Assembly (NCBI GenBank): GCA_903839845.1
Contig: CAIMEA010000204.1
Location: forward strand, 1 to 64,000
Direction of reading: 5' to 3'
DNA from: an uncultured Hyphomicrobiales bacterium
GTDB taxonomy: Bacteria > Pseudomonadota > Alphaproteobacteria > Rhizobiales > Xanthobacteraceae
Length of the DNA: 64,000 bases
Made by a program: the position numbers and the translations under genes. Position 1 is the stretch's first letter; every line of letters starts with the position of its first letter. The notes under the pieces were generated by a model. It did no database searches and had not been told where the DNA came from. It worked only from the letters and a program-made list of their open reading frames with translations. Positions 27,708 to 37,845 of the stretch are shown here, piece after piece.

Positions 27708-27969
27708 CGACACCGCGATGGAGCGCCGCGGGGCGCAGCGTCCTTCGCCAAAGGACGCGCACGCCTTTCCAGGGCGTGAATGAGATGTGGCGCCACGCGG
27801 CGCTCCGTCCCCTCGGGCTGTGGCCCGGGGGAGAAAAAGAGAAGGCGGCCTGCCCGGGGCCTCAAACAATACGGGCGATGAATCGCGCCCTCACCACTTT
27901 GAATTATGCTGCGCTAGGCAGTTCAAGCCGTGCCCGGCATAATGGCAAAAATCCTGGGAGGACGATGCG

Positions 27970-29523
27970 ATGACAGCCGTCGAAGGGGACGCGCGGGCCT
28001 ATAATTTCGCCGCCGACGTCTTGCAGCGCAACCTCGCGGCCGGCCGCAAGGACAAGCCGGCCTATATCGATGCGCGCGGGACCTGGACCTACGGCCAGCT
28101 CGCCGACCGGGTCGCGCGCTTTTCGGCGGCTTTGCGTGGCCTCGGCGTCCGGCGTGAGGAGCGGGTGCTGATCGCGCTGACCGACACGATCGACTGGCCG
28201 ACCGCGTTTCTCGGCTGCCTCAAGGCCGGCATCATCGCCGTGCCGGTCAACACGCTGCTGACCGAGGACGACTACCGCTTCATGCTCGCCGACAGCCGCG
28301 CCAAATGCCTGGTGGTGTCGGAAGTGCTGTTTCCGAAATTCGAGAAGCTGATCGCGCAAAGCCCCGACCTCGATCACGTCGTCGTCTCCGGCGAGGTGCC
28401 GCACGGTTACCGGTTGTTCGAGGATCTCATCGGCGCCGACGAGCCGGAGCCTTACACCGCGCCGACCGTCGGTGACGACATGGCGTTCTGGCTCTACACC
28501 TCGGGCTCCACCGGCAAGCCGAAAGGCGCGGTGCATTGTCACGCCAGCCTGAAGCTGACCGCCGACCTCTATGGCACCCCGGTCGTCGGGCTGAAGGAAA
28601 CCGATGTCGTCCACTCGGTGGCGAAATTGTTCTTCGCCTATGGCCTCGGCAACGCCATGACATTTCCCTTGAGCGTCGGCGCGACGACGGTGCTCAATCC
28701 GGAACGGCCGACGCCGGATGGCGTCGCCGCGCTGCTGCGCAAGCATCCGGTCACGGTCTTCTTCGGCGTGCCGACCTTCTACGCCGCGTTCCTCAACAGT
28801 CCGAATGCGCCGGACAAATCCGAACTGAAACTGCGACGCTGCCAGTCCGCCGGCGAGGCGCTGCCCGAGGAGGTCGCCAAGAATTTCTTCGCCCGCTACG
28901 GTGTCGAAATCTCCGACGGCCTCGGCACAACGGAGATGCTGCACATCTTCCTGACCAACTGGCCGGGCACCAATAAATACGGAACGACCGGGAAATGCGT
29001 ACCCGGCTACGAGATCAAGCTTATCGGTGAAGATGGCGAGCCCGTCGCGCCGGGCGAAATGGGCGAACTGCATGTGCGCGGCCCGACCAGCGCCCTGATG
29101 TACTGGAACAACCGTGAGAAATCGCGCGATACGTTTCGCGGCGAATGGACCCGCTGCGGCGACAAATATATCGAGGATGCCGACGGCTTCTACATCTGCT
29201 GCGGCCGTGCCGACGACATGCTGAAAGTGTCGGGCATGTACGTTTCGCCCTTCGAGGTCGAGGCGGCTCTATCATCGCATCCGGATGTGCTGGAAGCCGC
29301 GGTGGTCGGCTGGAACGACGAGCAGAAACTGATCAAGCCGCGCGCCTTTGTCGTGTTGAAGCAGCCCGACAAGGCCAGCGACGCGCTGGCGCAGGTGTTG
29401 CAGGATCACGTCAAGCAAAAGCTGGCGCCGTTCAAATATCCGCGCTGGATCGAATTCCGCAATGAGCTGCCAAAAACGGCGACGGGGAAGATTCAACGCT
29501 TCAAGTTGCGCGCAGAACAATGA
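27970..29523 (+). CDS. Benzoate-CoA ligase family protein (AMP-forming aryl-CoA ligase)
   Basis: YTSGSTGKPKGAVH, SDGLGTTEMLHIFLTN, GRADDMLKVSGMYVSPFEVE, LPKTATGKIQRFKLR. Confidence 0.9.
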   Translation: MTAVEGDARAYNFAADVLQRNLAAGRKDKPAYIDARGTWTYGQLADRVARFSAALRGLGVRREERVLIALTDTIDWPTAFLGCLKAGIIAVPVNTLLTEDDYRFMLADSRAKCLVVSEVLFPKFEKLIAQSPDLDHVVVSGEVPHGYRLFEDLIGADEPEPYTAPTVGDDMAFWLYTSGSTGKPKGAVHCHASLKLTADLYGTPVVGLKETDVVHSVAKLFFAYGLGNAMTFPLSVGATTVLNPERPTPDGVAALLRKHPVTVFFGVPTFYAAFLNSPNAPDKSELKLRRCQSAGEALPEEVAKNFFARYGVEISDGLGTTEMLHIFLTNWPGTNKYGTTGKCVPGYEIKLIGEDGEPVAPGEMGELHVRGPTSALMYWNNREKSRDTFRGEWTRCGDKYIEDADGFYICCGRADDMLKVSGMYVSPFEVEAALSSHPDVLEAAVVGWNDEQKLIKPRAFVVLKQPDKASDALAQVLQDHVKQKLAPFKYPRWIEFRNELPKTATGKIQRFKLRAEQ

Positions 29524-29524
29524 A

Positions 29525-30310
29525 ATGAAGCTTACCGACAACGGCTTTCTCTCTATTGGATCTCAAAGCCTCGAATACCGCTTCATCGGCTCGACGCCGG
29601 ATAAAGCGCCGACTTTGGTGCTGCTGCACGAAGGCCTCGGCTGCGTTGGGCTATGGGGCGATTTTCCCGATAAGCTTGCGCAGGCGACCGGCTGCGGCGT
29701 CTTTGTCTATTCGCGCGCCGGTTACGGACAATCGTCGCCTGTGGCCTTGCCGCGCCCGCTGACCTATATGCACGACGAGGCGCGCGATGTGTTGCCGCGA
29801 TTGCTGGATGAAATCGGCTTCCGGCGCGGCCTGTTGATCGGCCACAGCGACGGCGCGTCGATCACAGCGATCTATGCTGGTACGCATCAGGATCATCGCC
29901 TCAGTGGGCTGGTGTTGATAGCGCCGCATTTCTTCACCGAAGATATGGGCATCGCCGCCATCGTCGAGGCGAGGAAGGCTTACGAGACAACGGACCTCAA
30001 ACAGAAGCTCGCGCGCTGGCACAAGGACCCCGACAACGGCTTTTACGGCTGGAACGGCGCCTGGCTCGATCCGGGATTCCGGAAATGGGATATCACCGAG
30101 CAACTCGCCTATATCCGCGTGCCGATATTGATTGTGCAGGGCGCGGACGACCAATACGGCACGGTCGCGCAGATCGAAGCGGCCGAGCGTGAGTGCTATT
30201 GCCCGGTCGAGGTTGCGCTATTGCCGGGCGTCAAGCATTCGCCGCAACGGGAAGCGCCGGATGTGACGCTGACGGCGATCGCGGATTTCGTAAAACGTGC
30301 TCTCGCATAA
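29525..30310 (+). CDS. Alpha/beta hydrolase
   Basis: LVLLHEGLGCVGLWGDFP, LIGHSDGASITAIYAG nucleophile elbow; start 1 nt after upstream stop. Confidence 0.9.
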   Translation: MKLTDNGFLSIGSQSLEYRFIGSTPDKAPTLVLLHEGLGCVGLWGDFPDKLAQATGCGVFVYSRAGYGQSSPVALPRPLTYMHDEARDVLPRLLDEIGFRRGLLIGHSDGASITAIYAGTHQDHRLSGLVLIAPHFFTEDMGIAAIVEARKAYETTDLKQKLARWHKDPDNGFYGWNGAWLDPGFRKWDITEQLAYIRVPILIVQGADDQYGTVAQIEAAERECYCPVEVALLPGVKHSPQREAPDVTLTAIADFVKRALA

Positions 30311-30312
30311 AA

Positions 30313-30341
30313 AAATGGCCGGGCTCGCGGCCCGGCCATTC
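30313..30341 (-). terminator. Rho-independent terminator after aminotransferase gene
   Basis: ATGGCCGGGC-tcgcg-GCCCGGCCAT followed by T7 on minus strand. Confidence 0.85.
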
Positions 30342-30361
30342 GAATTTATCAGAAGCGAAAA

Positions 30362-31570
30362 TTATTCCGCCGCCTGTTTCTTGCCGCCGCCATGCGCGGT
30401 GACCAGATAATCCATCGCCGCCTGCACGCCGCCCTTCTTGATCGGCACGCCGGCGAGCTGCAGCGCCATTTCGGTACAGGAAAGACCGCCCATCAGCATG
30501 GCATCGTTGATGTCGCCGAGATGGCCGATGCGGAAATACTTGCCGGCGAAAGGACCGAAGCTGGCGCCGTAGGAGATGTTGAATGTCTCGAGCGCCAGCG
30601 CGCGGAAGGCGTCGGCATTATGACCTTCCGGCAGCATCACCGCGGTCAGTGTCGACGACTGATATTTGACGTCGCCGCACACGGTGTCGAGGCCCCAGGT
30701 CTTGACCGCGCGACGGGTGGCTTCCGCCAGCCGCTCGTGACGCGCGAACACGTTGTCGAGGCCTTCCTCGTGCAGCATCTCGATGCCGACGGCGAGGCCC
30801 TGCAGCATCTGCGTGCCGGGCGTATAGGGGAAGAAGCCGACTTTGTTCATAGCCAGCATTTCGTCCCAGGCCCAGAACGACTTGGGCAGCTTGGAGGTCT
30901 TGTTGGCTGCGATCGCCTTGTCGCTGATGGCGTTAAACGACATGCCGGGCGGCAGCATCAGGCCCTTCTGCGCGCCGCCGACCGAGACATCGACGCCCCA
31001 TTCGTCGTGGCGGTAGTCCATCGAGGCCAGAGAGGAAATCGTATCGACCATCAGCAGCGCCGGATGTCCGGCGGCGTCGATCGCCTTGCGGATGGCGGCG
31101 ATGTCGGTCTGGCAGCCGGTCGAGGTCTCGTTGTGCAGCACGCACACCGCCTTGATCTCGTGCGCCTTGTCGTCGCGCAGCCGCGCTTCGATCAGTTTCG
31201 GATCGGTGCCGACGCGCCAGTTGGTCGGGATCAGTTCGGGCACCAGCCCGAGCTTCTCGGCCATCTTCTTCCACAACGTGGCGAACTGGCCGGTCTCGAC
31301 CATCAGCACCTTGTCGCCAGGCGACAAAGTGTTGACGAGCGCGCCTTCCCAGGCGCCGGTGCCGGTCGCGGTATAGATGATCACTGGGTTGGTCGTCTTG
31401 AAAATGGTCTTGATGCCGTCGAGGCACTTTTTGGCCAGCTTGGAAAATTCCGGACCGCGATGATCGATCATCGGCGTGTCCATGGCGCGCAGGACGCGGT
31501 CGGGCACCGGCGTCGGCCCGGGAATGTGCAGGAAGTGGCGACCGGCCATACGTGAGGAATTCTGAGCCAT
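30362..31570 (-). CDS. Serine-glyoxylate aminotransferase/class V aminotransferase
   Basis: FLHIPGPTPVPDRVLRAMDTPMIDHRGPEF; VDTISSLASMDYRHDEWGVDVSVGGAQKGLMLPPGM (PLP Lys region). Confidence 0.93.
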   Translation of the reverse strand: MAQNSSRMAGRHFLHIPGPTPVPDRVLRAMDTPMIDHRGPEFSKLAKKCLDGIKTIFKTTNPVIIYTATGTGAWEGALVNTLSPGDKVLMVETGQFATLWKKMAEKLGLVPELIPTNWRVGTDPKLIEARLRDDKAHEIKAVCVLHNETSTGCQTDIAAIRKAIDAAGHPALLMVDTISSLASMDYRHDEWGVDVSVGGAQKGLMLPPGMSFNAISDKAIAANKTSKLPKSFWAWDEMLAMNKVGFFPYTPGTQMLQGLAVGIEMLHEEGLDNVFARHERLAEATRRAVKTWGLDTVCGDVKYQSSTLTAVMLPEGHNADAFRALALETFNISYGASFGPFAGKYFRIGHLGDINDAMLMGGLSCTEMALQLAGVPIKKGGVQAAMDYLVTAHGGGKKQAAE

Positions 31571-31749
31571 GGGAAATCCGCTCCTAAAACGGCAGCTTTT
31601 GTCGAGAATGTGTGGGCGTAAAGTCCACGGCCCGTCCCGGCTGGGGAGCGGTGCTTGTGGCGTTGAACTATGAATGCAACATTGCGGTCAAGCGGTTTTC
31701 CGCAATCGGCTCATGCAATAAACCCATACACAATGCGAGGATCGGCGGT

Positions 31750-34689
31750 TTGACGGTTGTTCTACCCGGCCTGGAAAGGCGTCTGAAGGCCGAATTGACG
31801 GGGGATGTCCAGTTCGACCGCTATACCCGCGGCCGCTATGCGACCGACGCCTCGCATTACCAGATCACCCCGGTCGGCGTGGTGGCCCCCCGAACGGTCG
31901 AGGAGGCCGAGCGGGCGATCGGGATCGCCCGGCAGGAGGGCGTTACCGTCCTCGCCCGTGGCGGCGGCACCTCCCAGTGTGGCCAGACGGTGGGCTCCTC
32001 GCTGGTCGTCGATGGCTCGAAATACCTCACCCGAATCCTCGAACTGGACGTCAAAAACGCCCGCGTCACGGTCGAGCCGGGCATTGTGCTGGACGAACTC
32101 AATCGGCAGCTTAAAGGCCATGGCCTGTGGTTCCCGGTCGACATTTCGACCGCCTCCCGCGCCACCATCGGCGGTATGGCCGGCAACAATTCCTGCGGCG
32201 GTCGTTCGCTGCGCTACGGCACCACGCGCGACAATGTGCTGTCGATCGACGCGCTGCTGGCCGACGGGACGAAAGCGCATTTCGGGCCGATGGGCGGCAG
32301 CCTCGACGATGTGCCGCCGGCGATACGGCCGCTGGCGAAGGACCTGCTCGAGATCGGCGCGCGCGAGGCCAGCGAGATCGCCGCGCGCTTCCCCAAAGTG
32401 CAGCGCCGCGTCGGCGGCTATAATCTCGATGCGCTGGTACCGGGCAAGTACTCGGGCAAGAACGATATCAACCTGTCGCATATTCTTGTCGGCTCGGAAG
32501 GCACGCTCGGCTATTCGACGCGCATCGAATTGAAGTTGTCGCCCTTGCTCGGCAAGCGCGCCGTCGGCGCCGTGCATTTCGGCAGCTTCTACGAGGCGAT
32601 GAATTGCGCGCAGCACATCGTCAAGCTGAAGCCCATCGCGGTCGAACTGATCGACCAGACCATGATCGAACTGGCTGGTGCGATCGCGATGTTCAAGCCG
32701 ACGCTCGATCGGTTCGTGCGCGATTTGCCGGCGGCGATCCTGCTGGTCGAGTTCGGCGAGGACGATCAGAACGAAAATCTGTCGCGGCTGCGCCAGCTTA
32801 ACGAATTGATCGGCGATCTCGGTTTTGCCTGGAGCAACAGCGGCGCCAAATGGGGCGGTGTTGTCGACATTCTCGACGGCAGCTTGCAAGCAGCGATCAC
32901 CGACGTGCGCACGTCGGGCCTCAACATCATGATGTCGATGAAGGAGAGCGGCAAGCCGGTGTCCTTCGTCGAGGATTGCGCGGTGCCGCTCGAACATCTC
33001 GCCGACTACACGACGCGGCTGACGGAAATCTTCGAGAAGAACGGCACGCGCGGTACCTGGTACGCCCATGCCGGCAATGGTTGCCTGCATGTACGGCCGG
33101 TGCTGAACTTGCGGCTGGACAAAGATGTGCATGCGATGCGCGCGATCGCCGAAGAGGCCTTCGCCATGGTGCGCGAATACAAGGGCTCGCATTCCGGCGA
33201 ACATGGCGACGGGCTGGTGCGCTCGGAATTCAATGAGCCGATGTTCGGCTCGCAACTCGCCCGCGCCTTCGAGGAAATAAAGGACCGTTTCGATCCGAAT
33301 GGTTTCTACAATCCCGGCAGGATCGTGCGCGCGCCGAAATTCGATGACCGCTCGCTGTTCCGCTACAAGCCGGATTACGCCGGCGTCGAGATCAAGACCG
33401 AACTGGACTGGTCGGCCTATCCAGGCGTCGGCGGTGGCCTGCAAGGCGCCGTCGAGATGTGCAACAACAATGGCGCTTGCCGCAAACTGGCCGGCGGCGC
33501 AATGTGCCCATCCTATCGCGTCACCCGCGACGAGCGTGACGTCACCCGCGGCCGCGCCAATACATTGCGGCTGGCGATCAGCGGCCAGCTTGGGCCGGAT
33601 GCGCTGGCCTCGGACGAGATGGCGGAAACGCTGTCGCTGTGCGTCTCGTGCAAGGCCTGCCGCAGCGAATGTCCGACCGGCGTCGACATGGCCCGCATGA
33701 AAATCGAAGTGCTGGCCGCGCGCGCCGCCAAGCATGGGCTCACGCTGCACGACCGGCTGGTCGGCTATTTGCCACGTTACGCGCCGCTGGCCGCGCGCTT
33801 TGCCGCTTTTTTCAATCTGCGCGACAAGGTGCCGTTGCTGCGCTGGGCTTCGGAAGCCTTCGCCGGCTTCTCCACGCGACGCAGCCTGCCGCGTTGGCGA
33901 GGCGATATTTATCGCGACCGTTCCGCCGGTGAAGAGCCGAGGCGCGAGGTCTTGCTGTTTGCCGACACCTTCAACCGCTATTTCGAACGCGAGAATCTCG
34001 ACGCGGCGCTGTCGGTGCTGGTCGCCGGCGGCTATCGCGTCCATGCGGCAATGCCCGCCGATGGCACAACCCGGCCGTTGTGCTGCGGCCGCACTTTCCT
34101 GTCGGTCGGCAAAGTCGACGAGGCGCGCGCCGAGATGCGCCGCACTTTGGCGGCTTTGGCGCCCTTCGCGATGCGCGGAATTCCCATCGTCGGCCTGGAA
34201 CCAAGTTGCCTGCTGACCTTGCGCGATGAATTGCCGGCGCTGCTCAAAGGCGAGGTTGCCGACAAGATTGCAATCAACGCGCTGCTGTTGGAGGAATTTC
34301 TCGCTCGCGAACATAAAGCCGGGAATCTTGAATTGCCGCTCGGGGCGCTGCCGCAAAAGGCGCTGCTGCATGGCCACTGCCATCAGAAGTCCTTCGGTGC
34401 GATGGGCGCGGTGGAAAGCGTGTTGAAGCTCATTCCCGGACTGAGCGTCGAGACGATCGAATCGAGCTGCTGCGGCATGGCCGGCTCGTTCGGCTATAAC
34501 AAGGATACGATCGACGTATCGCTCAAAATGGGCGAGTTGTCGCTGTTGCCGGCGGTGCGCAAAGCGCCCGGCGATACGATGATCGTCGCAGACGGTACGT
34601 CATGCCGGCACCAGATCCACGACGGCGCCGCGCGCGATGCCCTGCACGTCGCGCGCGTGCTGGCGATGAGCGTCGCAGCAGCGAAGTAA
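31750..34689 (+). CDS. FAD-binding oxidase fused to Fe-S (GlcF-like/CCG-domain) protein
   Basis: RGGGTSQCGQTVG and GNNSCGGRSLRYGTTRDNV (FAD_binding_4), GTWYAHAGNGCLHVRP, CVSCKACRSECPTGVDMAR [4Fe-4S], CCG motifs CCGRTF and CCGMAGSFGY; TTG start at 31750 inferred (ORF track start 31612). Confidence 0.9.
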   Translation: MTVVLPGLERRLKAELTGDVQFDRYTRGRYATDASHYQITPVGVVAPRTVEEAERAIGIARQEGVTVLARGGGTSQCGQTVGSSLVVDGSKYLTRILELDVKNARVTVEPGIVLDELNRQLKGHGLWFPVDISTASRATIGGMAGNNSCGGRSLRYGTTRDNVLSIDALLADGTKAHFGPMGGSLDDVPPAIRPLAKDLLEIGAREASEIAARFPKVQRRVGGYNLDALVPGKYSGKNDINLSHILVGSEGTLGYSTRIELKLSPLLGKRAVGAVHFGSFYEAMNCAQHIVKLKPIAVELIDQTMIELAGAIAMFKPTLDRFVRDLPAAILLVEFGEDDQNENLSRLRQLNELIGDLGFAWSNSGAKWGGVVDILDGSLQAAITDVRTSGLNIMMSMKESGKPVSFVEDCAVPLEHLADYTTRLTEIFEKNGTRGTWYAHAGNGCLHVRPVLNLRLDKDVHAMRAIAEEAFAMVREYKGSHSGEHGDGLVRSEFNEPMFGSQLARAFEEIKDRFDPNGFYNPGRIVRAPKFDDRSLFRYKPDYAGVEIKTELDWSAYPGVGGGLQGAVEMCNNNGACRKLAGGAMCPSYRVTRDERDVTRGRANTLRLAISGQLGPDALASDEMAETLSLCVSCKACRSECPTGVDMARMKIEVLAARAAKHGLTLHDRLVGYLPRYAPLAARFAAFFNLRDKVPLLRWASEAFAGFSTRRSLPRWRGDIYRDRSAGEEPRREVLLFADTFNRYFERENLDAALSVLVAGGYRVHAAMPADGTTRPLCCGRTFLSVGKVDEARAEMRRTLAALAPFAMRGIPIVGLEPSCLLTLRDELPALLKGEVADKIAINALLLEEFLAREHKAGNLELPLGALPQKALLHGHCHQKSFGAMGAVESVLKLIPGLSVETIESSCCGMAGSFGYNKDTIDVSLKMGELSLLPAVRKAPGDTMIVADGTSCRHQIHDGAARDALHVARVLAMSVAAAK

Positions 34690-37600
34690 TTATTCCGCGG
34701 GGCGTTCCGCCGCGCGCGGCGGCGGCGCTGTGTGGGCTACCGCGGGCATGAAGAGTCGCGCAAAGATCGGTATTACCAGCAAGCTGCAGATCGGCGAAAG
34801 CAGCATTCCGCCGACGATGACGCAGGCCAGCGGCTGCTGCACCTGCGAGCCGATGCCGGTCGAGAACGCGGCCGGCACGAGGCCGATACAGGCCGAGAAA
34901 CCGGTCATGAATATCTGCCGCATGCGGGTCTGCGCGGCGCCTATGATAGACTCTTCGCGGCTCAGGCCTTCCTCCATGCTGCGGCGGATGTAAGAGACCA
35001 GCAGGATGCCATCCATCGCCGACACGCCGAACAGCGAAATGAAGCCGACCGCCGCCGAGACGCTTGCGTTCAGGCCCGCGACATAGAGGCCGAGAATGCC
35101 GCCCGCCACCGCGAAGGGAATCCCGGCAAGCGCCAGCAGGCTGTCGCGAACCGAATTAAACAGGCTGTAGAGCAGCATCATAATCAGCACGAGGCTGAGC
35201 GGCACGATGATGGCAAGGCGCTTCTTGGCCTCGACCAGCGCGCCGAACTCGCCCGACCATTCTAGGCGATAGCCGGTCTGCAATGGCACGTTCATGGCAA
35301 TGCGGGCCTGCGCCTCGCCAACCGTCGAGCCGAGGTCGCGGCCGCGCACACTGTATTTGATCGGGATGAAACGCTCGGTATTCTGGCGGTAGATATAGGC
35401 CGCGCCCGTTTCCACCCGGACTGACGCGACGTCGCCGAGCGTGATATAGCTGGTCGGCGCTTTCGGGTCGGCGTTCGGTAAAGCGACCGGCACCGAACGG
35501 ATGGCGTCGATGTTGTCGCGGTATTGCGGCGCGAGGCGCACGGTGAGCGGAAAGTTTTTCTCGCCTTCGTAGATGCGCGTCACTTCCTGACCGCCGATGG
35601 CGGCCTGCACCACAGTGTTCATGTCGCTGACGGTGATGCCGTAGCGCGCGGCCTTGGCGCGGTCGACCTGGATCAGCAGGTTGGGCTGGCCGAGCAGGCT
35701 GAAGGCGCCCGGATCGGTAACGCCCGGCACTTTCGCCAATTCATCCTTGACCAGTTTGGAAAGGCGTTCGAGTTCGGCGAGATCGGGGCCGAATATCTTG
35801 ACCGAGTTCTCCCCCTTCACGCCGGAAACGGCCTCCTCGATGTTATCCTGGATGTATTGCGAGAAATTGAAATCGACGCCGATGAACTCGCTCTCAAGCT
35901 GGTTGGATATCTGCTTGACCAGCATCGGCTTGGTCAGGCCTTTCGGCCATTCGTTGAACGGCTTGAGGGGCACGAAGAATTCGGCGACGAACGAGCCGTC
36001 CGGATCGGTGGCGTCCTCGCCGCGGCCTTGTTCGGACACCACCGTCTGCACCGGCGCGTAGCCGGCGATGATATTGCGGATCTTGTCGACGTTGTCGCGG
36101 CCGGCTTCAAGCGTCACCGTCGGCGGCAGCAGAGCGCGGATCCACATGTTGCCTTCTTCCAGCTTCGGCAGGAACTCGGTGCCGAGCTGCACGCCGAGCC
36201 CGCCGCAGATCACCAGAAACGCAACCGCGCTCATGGCCGCCGGTTTCGCATTGCGCACCGCCAGGATCAGCACGCGCTGGTAGCCGATGCGGATATGGCG
36301 CACCAGGAAGGTTTCAACCTCGTTGACCTTGTCGGGCAACAGCAGCGCGGACAAGACCGGCGTAATTGTGAAGGTCGCGATCACGGCGCCGAGCAAAGCG
36401 TAGGCGTAGGTACGAGCCATCGGGCTGAAAATCTGGCCTTCGACGCCCTGCATCGTGAACAGCGGCAGGAAGGCGGCGATGGTGATGATCACCGAGAAGA
36501 AAATCGCCTTATCGACTTCGATCGCCGCGGTGAGAATGCGGTGCAGCTTGTCGCCGAGCGAACCGCCGCGGTCGGAAAAAGACTTGTAGGCGTGATGCGC
36601 CAGATGGCGGAAGACGTTTTCCACCATGATAACGGTGCCGTCGACAATGATGCCAAGGTCGATCGCGCCGACCGACAGCAGGTTCGCTGAATCGCCGCGC
36701 AGCACGGTGATGATAACGGCGAGGAAAAGCGCGACCGGAATGGTGGCGGCGACGATAATGGCGCAGCGCAGATTTCCGAGGAACATCCACTGGATCAGGA
36801 AGATCAGCGCGATACCGAACAGCATGTTGTGCATCACGGTGCTAACTGTGATCGCGACCAGATCTCCGCGGTCGTAGAATGGATCAATCTTGACGCCCGG
36901 CGGCAGGCTGCCGTCGTTGTTGATGCGCTCGATCGCGGCGCGCACGCGCGTCACCACGTCCATGGTGCGTTCGAGTTTTTGCATCAGTACGATGCCGAAA
37001 ATGACGTCGTCCTGTTTGTCGCGTCCCGCTATGCCGAGCCGGGGCGTGAAGCCGACGCGGTCGCGGGCGATGTCCGACAGCAGCACCGGCAGGCCGCCTT
37101 GCTGGGAGATCACGATGTTGTCGATATCGCTGAGCGAGCCCAGCGCGCCGACGCCGCGCACGTTTACCGATTGCTCGCCGACGGCGATGGTGCGGCCGCC
37201 GACATTGGCGTTGCTGGTCGAGATCGAATTGATGATCTGCGGCAGCGTCAGACCGTAGGCGCGCAAGCGGTCGAGATCAATTTCCGCCTGGTATTCCTTG
37301 GTCTTGCCGCCCAGCACCGAAACGTCGGCGACGCCCGGCACGACGCGCAGTTTACGCTCCACCACCCAGTCCTGGATGGTCTTGAGCTCGATCAGGTCCA
37401 TGCCCGGCGGACCCTTGAGCTGATAGCGCAGGATTTCGCTTATGCCGCCGGCCGGCGAGATGACCGGCGTGACGGTCGCGGGCAAGGTTGCGTCTTTCAG
37501 CCGGTTGACGACCTGCTGGCGGACGAAATTGTAATCGCGCCCGTATTCGAACTGCAGGCGGATGAAGCCCAGCGCGAACACTGTGTTCGAGCGGATGAAA

Positions 37601-37839
37601 GTAAGCCCCGGCGTGCTGGCGACCGCGATCTCCAGCGGGATCGTAACGTAGCGCTCGACTTCCTCGGGCGATTGCCCCGGAAATTGCGCGATGATCTCGA
37701 CGATCGGCGGCGCCGGATCCGGGTAAGCCTCGACGTTAAGCGTGGTGAATGCGACGTAGCCGATGCCGATGAAGGCGGCGAACCCGACCAAAGCGAGAGG
37801 GCGGCGGGACAGGCAAGCTGCGATAAGGCTGCGGATCAT
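34690..37839 (-). CDS. Efflux RND transporter permease, heavy-metal (HME/CzcA-like) family
   Basis: PDPAPPIVEIIAQFPGQSPEEVERYVTIPLE; GAIDLGIIVDGTVIMVENVFRHL; 12-TM RND architecture. Confidence 0.94.
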   Translation of the reverse strand: MIRSLIAACLSRRPLALVGFAAFIGIGYVAFTTLNVEAYPDPAPPIVEIIAQFPGQSPEEVERYVTIPLEIAVASTPGLTFIRSNTVFALGFIRLQFEYGRDYNFVRQQVVNRLKDATLPATVTPVISPAGGISEILRYQLKGPPGMDLIELKTIQDWVVERKLRVVPGVADVSVLGGKTKEYQAEIDLDRLRAYGLTLPQIINSISTSNANVGGRTIAVGEQSVNVRGVGALGSLSDIDNIVISQQGGLPVLLSDIARDRVGFTPRLGIAGRDKQDDVIFGIVLMQKLERTMDVVTRVRAAIERINNDGSLPPGVKIDPFYDRGDLVAITVSTVMHNMLFGIALIFLIQWMFLGNLRCAIIVAATIPVALFLAVIITVLRGDSANLLSVGAIDLGIIVDGTVIMVENVFRHLAHHAYKSFSDRGGSLGDKLHRILTAAIEVDKAIFFSVIITIAAFLPLFTMQGVEGQIFSPMARTYAYALLGAVIATFTITPVLSALLLPDKVNEVETFLVRHIRIGYQRVLILAVRNAKPAAMSAVAFLVICGGLGVQLGTEFLPKLEEGNMWIRALLPPTVTLEAGRDNVDKIRNIIAGYAPVQTVVSEQGRGEDATDPDGSFVAEFFVPLKPFNEWPKGLTKPMLVKQISNQLESEFIGVDFNFSQYIQDNIEEAVSGVKGENSVKIFGPDLAELERLSKLVKDELAKVPGVTDPGAFSLLGQPNLLIQVDRAKAARYGITVSDMNTVVQAAIGGQEVTRIYEGEKNFPLTVRLAPQYRDNIDAIRSVPVALPNADPKAPTSYITLGDVASVRVETGAAYIYRQNTERFIPIKYSVRGRDLGSTVGEAQARIAMNVPLQTGYRLEWSGEFGALVEAKKRLAIIVPLSLVLIMMLLYSLFNSVRDSLLALAGIPFAVAGGILGLYVAGLNASVSAAVGFISLFGVSAMDGILLVSYIRRSMEEGLSREESIIGAAQTRMRQIFMTGFSACIGLVPAAFSTGIGSQVQQPLACVIVGGMLLSPICSLLVIPIFARLFMPAVAHTAPPPRAAERPAE

Positions 37840-37845
37840 GACCGG

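Noticed and set aside
27533-27869. Minus-strand ORFs of 60-110 aa in the 27.5-27.9 kb region
   Set aside because: Arg/Pro-rich low-complexity translations, no convincing start context; structure is better explained by hairpins
31762-34383. 873-aa minus-strand ORF antisense to the FAD/Fe-S fusion gene
   Set aside because: GC-driven shadow ORF; low-complexity R/D/H/Q/A-rich translation with no domain, while the plus strand encodes clear motifs
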